From assembly GCF_002009175.1 (NCBI RefSeq), contig NZ_CP018047.1, positions 434,001 to 498,000 on the forward strand: 64,000 bases of DNA, in the 5' to 3' direction. Both the position numbers and the translations under genes were made by a program. Below, piece by piece: positions 8,395 to 17,705 of this stretch. Under the pieces are notes generated by a model that saw only the letters and a list, made by a program, of their open reading frames with translations, was not told the DNA's origin and did not search any database. Positions within the stretch are counted from its first letter, which is position 1. Every line of letters begins with the position of its first letter. This stretch comes from Streptomyces niveus. Its GTDB lineage: Bacteria > Actinomycetota > Actinomycetes > Streptomycetales > Streptomycetaceae.

Positions 8395-9968
8395 GCGCGC
8401 CGTCCTTTCGGTACGCGGACGGCCGCCCCGCTACCGGATCCGGTGACGCGGGCGGCGGCGAGTTTGCCGGAGATCAGGACGGTGGGGACACCCACTCCTG
8501 GGGTGGTGCCGCATCCGGCGAGCACCGCGTTCGTGGTGCCGCGCACCAGGTTGCGCGGCCGGAAGGGGCCGGTCTGCGCGAAGGTGTGGGCGGCGGAGAA
8601 CGGGGTCCCCGCCGCGTGTCCTTCGGCGGTCCAGTCGGCGGGGGTGACGAGGCATTCCTCCTCGATGGCGGCGCCGAGTCCGTCCAGCCCGCGGCGTTCG
8701 AGTTCGGTGAGGAGGCTGTCGCGGTAGCGGGGGCCGAGGTCCGCCCACTCCTGGACGCCCGGTCCGATACGGGTGTTGGGGCAGGGCGCCAGGATGTAGT
8801 GCAGATGGCGGCCCGGCGGGGCGAGGCCGGGGTCGGTGGCCGTGGGACGGGTGATGAGCAGGGACGGGTCACTCATGAGGCTCCCGGTGTGCGTCAGTTC
8901 CCGGAACGTACGCTTCCAGGCGTGTCCGAACGAGATGGTGTGGTGGCCTAGTCCCGGCCAGGTGCGGTCGGTTCCGGCGTGCAGGATCACCGCGGACGGC
9001 GAGAACCTCAGCGGCACCGGGCGGCGCGGCGGCCGGCCGAGCAGACGGTAGGTGACGGGCAGGTCGGGTGTGAGGACGACCGCGTCGCAGGGGATGCGTA
9101 CCTGGTCGTCGCCGTGTCCGGTGATGACCGCAGTGATCCGGTCGCCGGATCCACCGCGCGCTCCCCCGGATCCGCCGCCGGATCCGCAGCCCGAGCGCTC
9201 CAGGCGCGTGACGTCGTGCCCGTAACGGAAGTCGGCGCCCGCGTCCGCCGCCGCGTCGGCCATGGCGCGGGGCAGGGCGTGCATGCCGCCGCGCGGGAAG
9301 CAGACCCCGGCGACGGTGTCCATGTAGGCGATGACGGCGTACGCGGCCAGGGCCTTGGCGGGCGGGATTCCGGCGTACAGGGCCTGGAAGGAGAAGATCC
9401 GGCGCAGGCGTTCGTCCGAGATGAACGACCCGATGCGCGCGTCGAGCCGGCCGAAGCCGCCGAGTGCGGCGAGCCGTACGAGGTCGGGGTGGAGAAGGGA
9501 CAGCGGCGAGTCGAAGTTGGCGTCGATGAAACGACGGGCCTGGACCGCGTACAGCTTCTCCAGCCAGTGCCGCAGCCGCCGGTAGCCGTGTGCCTCACGG
9601 GATCCGGCGAAGCGTTCGACCTCGGCCGCCATCGCGTCGGCGCCGGTGTGGACGTCGAGTGCGCTGCCGTCGGCGAACCGCGCCCGGTAGGCGGGGTGCA
9701 GGGGGATGAGGTCGAGCCGGTCGGCGAGCCGGTCTCCGACGGCGGCGAAGGCGTCCTCGACGAGGTCGGGCATGGTGAGGACGGTGGGGCCGGTGTCGAG
9801 GTGATAGCCGCCGCGTTCGACGCGACCGGCCCGGCCGCCGGGCCGTGTGCCGCGATCGACGACGGTGACGGCGCGTCCGGCGCCGAGAAGGTGCAGGGCC
9901 GCGGAGAGCCCGGCGAGTCCGGCGCCGACCACGACGACGTGGTCGGTGGGTCCGTCGAGTGTCCTCAT
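8391..9968 (-). CDS. crtI: Phytoene desaturase CrtI
   Basis: Four-step desaturation of phytoene to lycopene with FAD. 525 residues, normal length. The N-terminal dinucleotide-binding motif [21 protein letters not shown] is followed by RPGGRAG and the [16 protein letters not shown] block; near the C-terminus [20 protein letters not shown] is the typical CrtI bacterial-type signature. A Gly/Ser-rich stretch (~residues 258-274) looks like a low-complexity loop. First gene of crtI-crtB-Rieske. Starts at ATG 9968; the shared 9969-10278 spacer also serves the divergent photolyase gene. Confidence 0.95.
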   Translation of the reverse strand: MRTLDGPTDHVVVVGAGLAGLSAALHLLGAGRAVTVVDRGTRPGGRAGRVERGGYHLDTGPTVLTMPDLVEDAFAAVGDRLADRLDLIPLHPAYRARFADGSALDVHTGADAMAAEVERFAGSREAHGYRRLRHWLEKLYAVQARRFIDANFDSPLSLLHPDLVRLAALGGFGRLDARIGSFISDERLRRIFSFQALYAGIPPAKALAAYAVIAYMDTVAGVCFPRGGMHALPRAMADAAADAGADFRYGHDVTRLERSGCGSGGGSGGARGGSGDRITAVITGHGDDQVRIPCDAVVLTPDLPVTYRLLGRPPRRPVPLRFSPSAVILHAGTDRTWPGLGHHTISFGHAWKRTFRELTHTGSLMSDPSLLITRPTATDPGLAPPGRHLHYILAPCPNTRIGPGVQEWADLGPRYRDSLLTELERRGLDGLGAAIEEECLVTPADWTAEGHAAGTPFSAAHTFAQTGPFRPRNLVRGTTNAVLAGCGTTPGVGVPTVLISGKLAAARVTGSGSGAAVRVPKGRRA

Positions 9969-10278
9969 CGGCCGCTCCCTGGCAGGTGTCTTGTCGGTCG
10001 GGCCGGATCGGGGAGCGCCCGCCGCGCGGCGGCCGATGTCCGCGTCGGTGCGTGCGATCGCAAGGCGGAGGGCCGGATGGGCGGCCCCCGGTGCGGCTCT
10101 GATGACGCCTCAGTCCACCATGATCATGGGCCGCATGCCGGACAACCCGTCAGCGGTGCGTCTCTTCGGGTGAACCGGCCGGCCCGATGGCCGGGTGGAT
10201 GGTGCCCGCACCGCATGCTGACGCCTTGAGCGGACAGAGATACGGGCCACCGTGGCCCGTGCGAGGGGAAGTGGCTTC
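9969..10278. promoter_or_regulatory. Divergent spacer between crtI and the photolyase gene
   Basis: 310 bp without a convincing gene. It must hold the promoters for crtI (minus) and the photolyase (plus). A perfect 12 bp palindrome, CCATGATCATGG, lies at 10118-10129 and could be an operator. A segment near 10049-10070 (GCGATCGCAAGGCGGAGG) resembles the interior of the two MITE copies and may be a relic. The photolyase ribosome site GAGGGGAAG is at 10263-10271. In other Streptomyces such spacers are light-controlled through LitR/LitS; neither gene is in this window. Confidence 0.5.
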
Positions 10279-11651
10279 ATGACCGTCTCGGTCGTCCTGT
10301 TCACCAGCGACCTGCGTGTGCACGACAACCCCACCCTGCACGCCGCCGTCAGCGGCGCCGACGAGGTGGTGCCGCTGTTCGTCCTCGACAAGGCCATCGT
10401 GTCGGCCGGGTTCGCCACACCCAACCGGCGCGCGTTCCTCGCCGACTGTCTGACCGATCTCGACGCCGGGCTCCGGGCGCGCGGCGGGCGGCTCGTCGTA
10501 CGTACCGGCGATGTCGTGGACACGGTGCGCGAGGTCGCCGCCGAGGTCGGCGCCGGGGAAGTGCGGACGGCCGGCGGAGTCAGCCGCTACGCCCAGCGGC
10601 GCGAGGAGCGGCTGCGCATCGCCCTGGAGTCCGACGGCCGCCGGCTGCACGTCCACGACGCCACGCTCACGGCGCTCCCGCCGGGCGCCGTCACACCGGC
10701 CGGCTCGGATCACTTCGCGGTCTTCACCCCCTACTTCCGGCACTGGTCGCAGGAACGCCTCCGCGATGTGCTCGCCGCGCCGCGGACGGTGCGGGTCCCG
10801 GCCGGGGTCGGCTCCGACCGTGTACCGGCGCGCGCGGACACCTCCGGCATCTCCGAAGGTCTGGCCGAGGGAGGTGAGAGCGCGGGCCGTAAACGCTTCG
10901 CGGCCTGGAAGCGCGGGGGGCTCGCGACGTACGAGAGCGGCCACGACGACATGGCCGGCGATGTCACCTCGCGGCTCTCACCGCATCTGCACTTCGGCAC
11001 CCTCTCCCCCACCGAGCTCGTCCAGCGGGCACGGCGTGCGGGTGGCGGGGGCGCCGACGCGTTCGTACGGCAGTTGTGCTGGCGGGACTTCCACCACCAG
11101 GTGCTGGCCGCCCGCCCCGACGCCTCGTCGGCCGACTACCGCACCAAGAACGACCGTTGGCGGTCCGCGGAGTCCGCAGGCGAGGAGATCGAGGCGTGGA
11201 AGGCGGGCCGTACCGGCTATCCGGTGGTGGACGCCGCGATGCGCCAACTGCTCCACGAGGGGTGGATGCACAACCGGGGCAGGCTGCTGACCGCGAGCTT
11301 CCTCACCAAGACTCTGTACGTGGACTGGCGGATCGGCGCGCGCCACTTCCTGGAGCTGCTGGTGGACGGCGATGTCGCCAACAACCAGCTGAACTGGCAG
11401 TGGATGGCCGGTACCGGCACGGACTCGCGCCCCAACCGGGTGCTCAACCCGGTGATCCAGGGCAAGCGTTACGACCCGGACGGCCGCTACGTACGCCGAT
11501 GGGTGCCCGAGCTGGCGGGCTGGCGGGCGCGGCCGTCCATGAGCCGTGGAAACTCCCCGCGCGTGAGCGGGCCCGGTACGACTACCCGGACCCGCTCGTG
11601 GAACTGGCCGAGGGCCGGGACCGGTTCCAGCGGGCCCGCGGGAAGGACTGA
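10279..11651 (+). CDS. phr: Deoxyribodipyrimidine photolyase, frameshifted near the C-terminus
   Basis: Light-driven repair of cyclobutane pyrimidine dimers with FAD and an antenna pigment. The N-terminal SVVLFTSDLRVHDNPTL antenna domain and the FAD-binding block (FVRQLCWRDFHHQ, GYPVVDAAMRQL, WMHNR, NNQLNWQWMAGTGTDSRP) are all present. ATG 10279 follows GAGGGGAAG. The octamer CTGGCGGG is tandemly duplicated at 11512-11519/11520-11527; removing one copy joins WVPELAG to AAVHEPWKLP...RARGKD and stop 11649-11651, giving a normal 454-residue enzyme. As sequenced, the frame runs on to 11958 into the opposite-strand regulator. The missing tail includes the conserved HEPWK segment. May be a real mutation or an assembly error. 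Confidence 0.85.
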
Positions 11652-11728
11652 GCCGGCGCGAACCGGGCCGGCGGCCGGGGGCTGGGGGTGCGGGGTGCGG
11701 GGTGCCGTCGGCACTCATCGGTGCCCGC

Positions 11729-12664
11729 TCAGGCGGCATCGACGGTGGCGTGCGCCTTGCGGTAGGCGGACGGGGTCACTCCCGTCTCTCTGCGGAAGAC
11801 GGTCCGGAAGTTCGCCGCCGTGCCGAACCCCGTCGCCGAGGCGATCCTCTCGACGGACCAGTCCGAGGCTTCGAGGAGTCGGCGCGCACCGAGAACCCTC
11901 TGCCGGGCGACCCAGTGCATGGGAGGCATTCCCGTCTCGCTCACGAAACGCCGGATGAAGGTTCTGCGCGAGAGGAGGCTGTGGTCCGCCATCCGCTGCA
12001 CGGTGATCGGCGACCCGATGTTCTCGATCACCCATTCGCGGGTCGCGTGCAGGCTCGCCCGCGTAGGGGTGAGCACATCCGTGAACCGCGGCTCGTTCGG
12101 CCCGCGTACGGACGAGAAGGCGACGTCCTTCGCCACATCGTCCGCGACCGTGGTCCCGAAATCGGACTGAATGACATGGAGGCAGGCGTCCATTCCGGCG
12201 CCGGTACCAGCGGAAGTGAGAATCGCCCCGTCCTCGACGAACAGACGATTCTCGACGACGTCGACCTCCGGATACATCGACCGGAGTTCGTCGGTATGAC
12301 GCCAGTGCGTCGTGGCCGATCTGCCATTCAGAATTCCACCTGCCGCGAGCGCGAATACGCCCGTGCAGACGGCGACGACGCGAGCGCCTCGCCCGACGGA
12401 AATCCGCAGTGCCTCAAGATATTCCGTAGGAATCGGCAGCTGTGGATTCTCGTAGCCCGGCACCACGACGATGTCGGCGTACCGCAGGTCAAAGAGCGAG
12501 CGGGTCGGCCGGATGTCCGCCGCGTCGAGCCCGTGGTCCCCGTACACGGAGACCCGATAACCCGGGTGGCGGCCGAACACCTGCGCCGCGATGCCGACGT
12601 CCAGCGCGAACACCCGTGGTACGGCGAGGATCGCGACAACCTTCCTGTCATCCCTGGATCGCAA
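11729..12664 (-). CDS. GlxA-family regulator (DJ-1/PfpI-like domain plus AraC DNA-binding domain)
   Basis: About 311 residues. N-terminal ~170 residues form a class-I glutamine amidotransferase/DJ-1-like fold (VVAILAVPRVFALDVGIAAQVFG, ADIVVVPGYE, VVAVCTGVFALAAGGILNG, where the nucleophile-elbow Cys is kept). The C-terminal ~95 residues are an AraC-type double helix-turn-helix (ITVQRMADHSLLSRRTFIRRF and SVERIASATGFGTAANFRTVFRRETGVTPSAYR). TTG 12664 is chosen because GGGGAG lies 5 nt upstream; TTG 12697 is possible. Diverges from ridA, which is its most likely target. Confidence 0.88.
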   Translation of the reverse strand: MRSRDDRKVVAILAVPRVFALDVGIAAQVFGRHPGYRVSVYGDHGLDAADIRPTRSLFDLRYADIVVVPGYENPQLPIPTEYLEALRISVGRGARVVAVCTGVFALAAGGILNGRSATTHWRHTDELRSMYPEVDVVENRLFVEDGAILTSAGTGAGMDACLHVIQSDFGTTVADDVAKDVAFSSVRGPNEPRFTDVLTPTRASLHATREWVIENIGSPITVQRMADHSLLSRRTFIRRFVSETGMPPMHWVARQRVLGARRLLEASDWSVERIASATGFGTAANFRTVFRRETGVTPSAYRKAHATVDAA

Positions 12665-12818
12665 CGACGCTCCCCTGTCCCGGCGCTTTCCGTTCAACCT
12701 AGCCTACGAGTACGGCCGTCGAACCGGGCGTTCCGTTCCGGCACAATCCTTGCGAGGAGTGGCACGACCGGCTCTGGTCCGCCCCGATCCGGCGTCGATA
12801 ACGTGTTGCCGGAAACCG

Positions 12819-12839
12819 GAAATCGATTCCAAGGATTTC
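12819..12839. promoter_or_regulatory. Possible operator in the regulator-ridA spacer
   Basis: Inverted repeat GAAATC-N9-GATTTC lying 22 bp before the ridA start in the 197 bp spacer between the divergent GlxA-type regulator and ridA. The spacer is locally AT-richer than its surroundings. Position and symmetry fit a regulator site; six-base arms are short, so this is a weak call. Confidence 0.3.
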
Positions 12840-12861
12840 ACTTCCAAACGGGCGGAGCACT

Positions 12862-13293
12862 ATGAGCAAGCCGGATCAGGTCGAAAGCTTCGGAGTCCCC
12901 TGGGAAGAGAGCTTCGGCTACGCACAGGCGGTCAGGCGCGGCGACACCATCTATCTCTCCGGTCAGGTGGCACACGACGGGACACGGCTTGTGGCCCCCG
13001 CTCCGGTCGACGCTTCCGGACGGGTCACCGATTTCGGGAACATGGGCGAGCAGATGCGCCGGTGCTATGCCAACGCGGCGCGGTTGCTGGCGCGGTTCGG
13101 GGCGTCGCTGGACGATGTCGTCGACGAGGTCCTCTATGTGATCGACGTCGACGCGGCCGACGCGGCGGCGGGGCCGGTGCGCAAGGAGGCGTACGGCCGA
13201 CCGGATCCGCAGGTGGCGAGCACCATGATCGGCACGCCTCGGCTGGCGTTCCCCGAGTTGCTGATCGAGGTCAAGTTCATCGCCCGCGTCTGA
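12862..13293 (+). CDS. ridA: RidA/YjgF/YER057c-family enamine/imine deaminase
   Basis: RidA proteins hydrolyse reactive enamine or imine intermediates made by PLP enzymes. 143 residues with the family blocks YAQAVRRGDTIYLSGQVA, FGNMGEQMRRCYANAARLLARFGASLDDVVDEVLYV and a terminal IEVKFIARV. The invariant arginine of archetypal RidA lies in a CRxxNC-like motif; here the corresponding stretch is RPDPQVASTMIGTPRLAFPELLIEV, so the substrate may differ. ATG 12862 is preceded by GGAGC. Divergent from a GlxA-type regulator, which suggests inducible expression. Confidence 0.88.
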   Translation: MSKPDQVESFGVPWEESFGYAQAVRRGDTIYLSGQVAHDGTRLVAPAPVDASGRVTDFGNMGEQMRRCYANAARLLARFGASLDDVVDEVLYVIDVDAADAAAGPVRKEAYGRPDPQVASTMIGTPRLAFPELLIEVKFIARV

Positions 13294-13306
13294 AGGGCGA
13301 GTTGTC

Positions 13307-13342
13307 CGGCCGGCCGTGGCGCGTGCGTGCCACGGCCGGCCG
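13307..13342. terminator. Bidirectional hairpin between ridA and the GT-C gene
   Basis: A 14 bp perfect stem (CGGCCGGCCGTGGC at 13307-13320 with its complement at 13329-13342) around an 8 nt loop, placed between two converging genes whose stops are at 13293 and 13349. No U-tract follows, as is common for actinomycete terminators. Confidence 0.75.
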
Positions 13343-13348
13343 CGCTCG

Positions 13349-14860
13349 TCAGGCGTCCGGTTCGGCCCGGGCCGACCGTGACAGATACACACGGCAGTTG
13401 CGCAGGCCCGGCAGGTCGGGGATCCGCTCGACGCGCCAGTCGCGCGCGTACGCCGGGGGCCCGGCCTCCCCCGCGACCACGAAGGCCACCGGCTTCTCGC
13501 GTGCCACGGCGACGAGTTCGGAAGGGGTGATGCTGCCGTCGTGACCGCCGGTCTGCCGTGACGCGCAGCCGACCCGGAAGGCGACCCTGATCGCCTCCGT
13601 ACCGCTCACGACACAGGGCGGAGTGACGCCCTGGCGTGCGAACTCGGCGGCGATCAGGTCGAACTTGCCCCGGTCGACACGGCTGCGCTCGGCCCGGTCG
13701 GCGACGACGGACCCCTGGACCCAGAGATGCGCGACCGCCGCCGCCACGAGCAGGGTCACGACCAGTGCGCGGGGCCGTACGGTCCTCACGAGCCAGGTCA
13801 GGAACAGCGCGGTGGGCAGCGCGAGGAGCGCGTACACGGGAAGCAGGAAGCGCGGCGCGGCGTATCCGATCAGGAGCAGGTACTGCGCGGCCATCGACAG
13901 ACCGACCAGCGTCGGCACCAGCACGAGCGGCAGCCGCCGCAGGCGCGCGGCGACCAGTACTCCTCCGAGGGTGAGCAGCGGCAGGGCGAACCACCAGATC
14001 GCGGTGGCCGGCCGCCGCCACCGAATGTCGCAGGGACGGCAGAGCAACCGCCCGTCGAGCGAGCGCATATGGTCGCCGAAGACGAGGTTCCAGCCCAGAT
14101 GGCCCTGGATCTCGCTGGCCCGCGCGAGCCGTGTGAAGAGCCCGCCGTAACTGACGTACGCCTCGATGATCCACTCCGCGCAGCCGACGGCCCCGCCCAC
14201 GGCGAGCGCCGCCAGGAGCGCCCACCGGCGCCACCGCCGGACGGCGAGCGCGATGAGGGCGAGCGGCGCGGTGAGCCAGAAGGCGTCGGTGGGGCGCATG
14301 AGCGCGACGAAGGCCACCGCGACGCCGAGCCCGATGAGGGCCGTACGGTCCGTGCGGTCGCGCGCTGCCCGGAGGAAGAGTCCGACGGCGCAGAGGCAGC
14401 CGAGGGCGACCCAGAGGTTCGGCATGACCTGCGGCCCGTAGTAGACGGTGATCCACAGTCCGGCGAACAGGGCGCCGGCGAGGGCGAGTACGGATGCGGG
14501 GAGCAGGCGCCGCCACACCCACAGGGCGAGGAAGAGTCCGGCGCCGGAGAGCAGCGCCAGATAGACGCGGAGCACATCGACGGAGGAGGTGAGCGAGGTC
14601 ACCGGCGCGATGAGGAAGGTGATGCCTCGCGCGCGGGGGGCGCTGAAGAACGCGGTATCGGAGGCGGCGCGGCTGACTTGGCTGGTGTACACGGTCTCGT
14701 CCCAGCCGAGCCCGGATCCCGGTACGACGAAGACGAGTTGAACGATCGTGTAGACGCCCGCGACGACCGCCGTCCACAGGAGACCACCGCCGGCCGTCCA
14801 GTCCCGGACCGGCCGGCTCGTCTCTCGCAGGCCGGTCGCGACGGCCTTGGTCTGTGTCAT
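13349..14860 (-). CDS. Polytopic GT-C type glycosyltransferase (family 39/83-like)
   Basis: 503 residues with about ten to eleven hydrophobic segments. The first external loop after TM1 carries SGLGWDETVYTSQV, where the Asp-Glu pair matches the metal/lipid-phosphate binding acidic motif of polyprenyl-phosphate-dependent GT-C enzymes such as ArnT or PMT. A C-terminal ~110-residue soluble domain follows the last membrane helix. Such enzymes transfer a sugar from a lipid-linked donor outside the cytoplasmic membrane; donor and acceptor are unknown. ATG 14860. Transcribed alone; shares an AT-rich 215 bp spacer with the divergent MFS gene. Confidence 0.78.
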   Translation of the reverse strand: MTQTKAVATGLRETSRPVRDWTAGGGLLWTAVVAGVYTIVQLVFVVPGSGLGWDETVYTSQVSRAASDTAFFSAPRARGITFLIAPVTSLTSSVDVLRVYLALLSGAGLFLALWVWRRLLPASVLALAGALFAGLWITVYYGPQVMPNLWVALGCLCAVGLFLRAARDRTDRTALIGLGVAVAFVALMRPTDAFWLTAPLALIALAVRRWRRWALLAALAVGGAVGCAEWIIEAYVSYGGLFTRLARASEIQGHLGWNLVFGDHMRSLDGRLLCRPCDIRWRRPATAIWWFALPLLTLGGVLVAARLRRLPLVLVPTLVGLSMAAQYLLLIGYAAPRFLLPVYALLALPTALFLTWLVRTVRPRALVVTLLVAAAVAHLWVQGSVVADRAERSRVDRGKFDLIAAEFARQGVTPPCVVSGTEAIRVAFRVGCASRQTGGHDGSITPSELVAVAREKPVAFVVAGEAGPPAYARDWRVERIPDLPGLRNCRVYLSRSARAEPDA

Positions 14861-15075
14861 GGCCCAACGCTGCCTGGCGGTGGGCCACCGGGCCGACGGG
14901 ACACGCCACGGGGCGAATATTAAGAAATCGCATCTAAAACATACGATTCACTCGATGGGTGAGTATCCCGGCATCGGTACCGGCCTTCAGGACGAGACCA
15001 TCGGTGGACACGGTGCGTCGCCACATCGAGGATATGGGGGAAATGTTCCTTTTTGAACGGTGAGGACGCGTCCCC

Positions 15076-16293
15076 ATGCCGCAGCGCACCACCCGAGGGT
15101 TCTCAGTCGGCTATCTCGGCGCCGCGGTCGTGTTCGCGATCGGGATGCTGGGTACGACGCTGCCCACCCCGTTGTACGGGCTCTACCGCGAGGAGCTGGG
15201 CTTCTCCGAGTTCATGGTGACGGTGGTCTTCGCCGTCTACGCCTTCGGGGTCATCGCCGTACTGCTGCTGGCGGGCGACTTCTCGGACCAGGTCGGCCGT
15301 CGGCCCGTCCTCTTCATCGGGCTCGGGCTCTCCGTCGCCAGTGCGGTGTGCTTCCTGTCGGAGGGCGGGCTGCCCCTGCTGTTCGCGGGGCGCCTCCTGT
15401 CGGGCTTCGCGGCCGGACTGTTCAGCGGGGCCGCCACCGCCACCGTGATCGACCTGGCGCCCCCCGGCCGTGAGGCGCGCGCGGGGCTGGCCGCCACGGC
15501 GGCGAACATGGGTGGTCTGGGGTGCGGCCCGCTGCTCGCGGGGCTGCTCGCGGAGTACGCGCCGCTGCCGCTGCGACTGCCGTTCGCCGCCGCTCTGGGG
15601 CTCGCGATCGTGGGCATGGTGCTGACCTGGTTCCTGCCGGAGCCGGTCGAGCGCCGGACGCGGCGGCCGAGGTTCCATCCGCAGGGTCTGAAGGTCCCAC
15701 CGCAGGTGCGCGGGATCTTCGCGCCGGCGGCGCTGGCCGCGTTCGCCGGCTTCGCGCTGCTGGGACTCTGCACCGCGGTGTCGCCCACGTTCGTCGCGAC
15801 GACTCTGGACGAGCCCAATCTGGCCGTGGCGGGCGCCGTCGTGTTCTCGGTCTTCCTGGCCTCGACCGTCGGACAGTCCCTGATGGGCCGGGTGGGCGCG
15901 GCCAGGGCGCTGCCGGGCGGCTGCCTGGTGCTGGTGGCCGGGGTCGTACTGGTGGGCGCTTCCCTGCTCGTGGAGTCGCTGGCACTGCTGGTGATCGGCG
16001 TGATCTGCGCCGGGCTGGGGCAGGGCCTCGCGTTCCGCGCCGCCATCACGGCCATCGGCGCGGCGGCGCCGCAGGAGTCGCGGGGCGGCACGATCTCGAC
16101 GTTCTTCGTCGTCGCGTACGTCGGCATCTCACTGCCGGTGATCGGGATCGGCGCGCTGACGCTGCTGGTGAGTCTGCGGGTCTCGGGGCTGATCTTCACC
16201 GCGTGCGTGGCGGTACTGGCCGCGTGTGTCGGGCTGTACGAGCTCCGCGAACTGCGGGTACGGCGGAACGCGGGCGCGGCGTCAGGCGGCTGA
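15076..16293 (+). CDS. MFS transporter (drug/small-molecule efflux type)
   Basis: 405 residues with 12 predicted membrane helices. The conserved loop 2-3 motif appears as GDFSDQVGRRPVLFIG (DxxGRR), and LLSGFAAGLFSGAATATVIDLAP is the helix 4/5 region with a motif C-like pattern. ATG 15076 follows GAGGACG. Substrate unknown; proton-driven export is inferred from the family. The 14861-15075 spacer upstream is AT-rich (around 14914-14960) and probably contains both divergent promoters. Confidence 0.88.
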   Translation: MPQRTTRGFSVGYLGAAVVFAIGMLGTTLPTPLYGLYREELGFSEFMVTVVFAVYAFGVIAVLLLAGDFSDQVGRRPVLFIGLGLSVASAVCFLSEGGLPLLFAGRLLSGFAAGLFSGAATATVIDLAPPGREARAGLAATAANMGGLGCGPLLAGLLAEYAPLPLRLPFAAALGLAIVGMVLTWFLPEPVERRTRRPRFHPQGLKVPPQVRGIFAPAALAAFAGFALLGLCTAVSPTFVATTLDEPNLAVAGAVVFSVFLASTVGQSLMGRVGAARALPGGCLVLVAGVVLVGASLLVESLALLVIGVICAGLGQGLAFRAAITAIGAAAPQESRGGTISTFFVVAYVGISLPVIGIGALTLLVSLRVSGLIFTACVAVLAACVGLYELRELRVRRNAGAASGG

Positions 16294-16327
16294 GGAGGCT
16301 CGGGTGGTGCTGTGACGGGGCGGCGGA

Positions 16328-17116
16328 CTACCGTACGCGCGCGGCTCCGACGTAGAAGCCGCTCTCCTCGTTCGCCGGCGCGGTTGTGTCCTTGTACCAC
16401 TCGGGAGCGCGTACGAGACCCGGCTCCACCAGGTCCAGCCCGTCGAAGAACCGCTCGACCTCGGCCCGGGTGCGAGGCCGCAGGGTGATGCCGCCCGACT
16501 GGTAGGTGCCGGTGACCTTCTTCGCCTGTTCGGGATCCAGGAAGTCCGCGGTGCCGTGCGAGATCACCAGGAGGCTGCCGGACGGCAGGGCGTCGACGAG
16601 GGTCCGGGTGACGCCGTACGGATCGTCGTCGTCCCCGAGGAAGTGCAGGACCGCGACGAGTGACAGCGCGACGGGCCGGTCGAAGTCCAGGAAACGGCGG
16701 GCGTGTTCGAGGACTTCTCGCGGTTCGCGTACGTCGGTCTCGACGTAGTCGGTCGCCCCTTCGTCCGTGCTGATCAGCAGGGCCTCGGCGTGCCGGAGCA
16801 CGACCGGGTCGTTGTCCGCGTAGACGATCCGGGCGGACGGGACGATCTTCTGCACGATCTGGTGCAGGTTGGGCTGGGTGGGTATGCCGGTTCCGATGTC
16901 GAGGAACTGGTCGAACCCGCTCCTGGCCGCCCAGGCGACGGCACGGTGCATGAACTCCCGGTTGATCTGCGCACCCCGCTGCGCCCCCTTGGCCAGCTTC
17001 TCCGCCAACTCCCGGTCGACCGGGTAGTTGTCCTTGCCGCCCAGGAAGTAGTCGTAGAGCCGGGCCGGGTGCGGCTTGCTGGTGTCGATCTGCGGCTTGG
17101 GGGTGCCAGATGTCAT
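16328..17116 (-). CDS. SAM-dependent methyltransferase, DUF574 (PF04672) family
   Basis: 262 residues. Family hallmarks are the N-terminal PHPARLYDYFLGGKDNYPVDRE, the FLDIGTGIPTQPNLHQIVQ SAM-binding motif and VYADNDPVVLRHAEALL. These proteins are expanded many-fold in Streptomyces and often sit near regulatory genes; substrates are mostly unknown. ATG 17116. Converges with the MFS gene (35 bp between the stop codons), and no operon partner is evident. Confidence 0.9.
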   Translation of the reverse strand: MTSGTPKPQIDTSKPHPARLYDYFLGGKDNYPVDRELAEKLAKGAQRGAQINREFMHRAVAWAARSGFDQFLDIGTGIPTQPNLHQIVQKIVPSARIVYADNDPVVLRHAEALLISTDEGATDYVETDVREPREVLEHARRFLDFDRPVALSLVAVLHFLGDDDDPYGVTRTLVDALPSGSLLVISHGTADFLDPEQAKKVTGTYQSGGITLRPRTRAEVERFFDGLDLVEPGLVRAPEWYKDTTAPANEESGFYVGAARVR

Positions 17117-17216
17117 GCGCGGGATTATGTCACCGCGAGCACACGCCCGATGACTCGCCCTCCGTTTGTGGTGGTGTCAACTCCCGTGCGGGGTCGTCCT
17201 GTTCGGGCCGCTTCGG

Positions 17217-17705
17217 TCAGCTGACGGTCAGTCGGTAGATCTGTCGTGAGCCGCCCTCCGGGCCCGGATCGGTGGCTTCGGCGGGGGTGAAGCACAGCCG
17301 CTCGTAGAAGACGCGGGCGCCGCTCTCGACGGCGCCCGGATGGTCGGCGCCGAAGGTGACCACCTCAACGGTCCCGGGACCGGTGACGTACCTCTTCATC
17401 GCGTCGGCCATCAGCGCCGCGCCGACTCCCTGGCCGCGTGCCTGCCGCGAGACGACGAGCCAGTGGACGTGGAAGGTCGGGGCGTCGGACCCGAACAACA
17501 GGCCGCCGAGCAGCGGCGGTTGCGGATCCGGTTCCGGGGTGGTGTCCGGGCCGACGGCGAGCAGGGCCTTGGAGTCACGAATGTGCTCGGCCACGGCATC
17601 ACTGAAGCCGGGATCATCGACCATCGGCCCGAACCAGTGCTCCACCTGGGCGGCGAGGCCGAGAAAGCCGGGCAGATCCCGCTCCCGCGCGAGTCTCACG
17701 ATCAT
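17217..17705 (-). CDS. GNAT-family N-acetyltransferase
   Basis: 162 residues from ATG 17705. The GNAT core is seen as FHVHWLVVSRQARGQGVGAALMADAMKRY, where RQARGQGVG is the pyrophosphate-binding motif A (Q/RxxGxG/A), and ARVFYERLCFTPAE is motif B. Transfers an acetyl group from acetyl-CoA to an unidentified amine. The start overlaps the stop of the upstream MFS remnant (ATGA), so the two were originally co-translated. Confidence 0.85.
   Translation of the reverse strand: MIVRLARERDLPGFLGLAAQVEHWFGPMVDDPGFSDAVAEHIRDSKALLAVGPDTTPEPDPQPPLLGGLLFGSDAPTFHVHWLVVSRQARGQGVGAALMADAMKRYVTGPGTVEVVTFGADHPGAVESGARVFYERLCFTPAEATDPGPEGGSRQIYRLTVS

Noticed and set aside
11652-11958. Read-through of the photolyase frame to 11958
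   Set aside because: The extra residues are Arg/Pro/Gly noise and lie antisense to the regulator gene; the conserved tail is in the other frame and stops at 11651.
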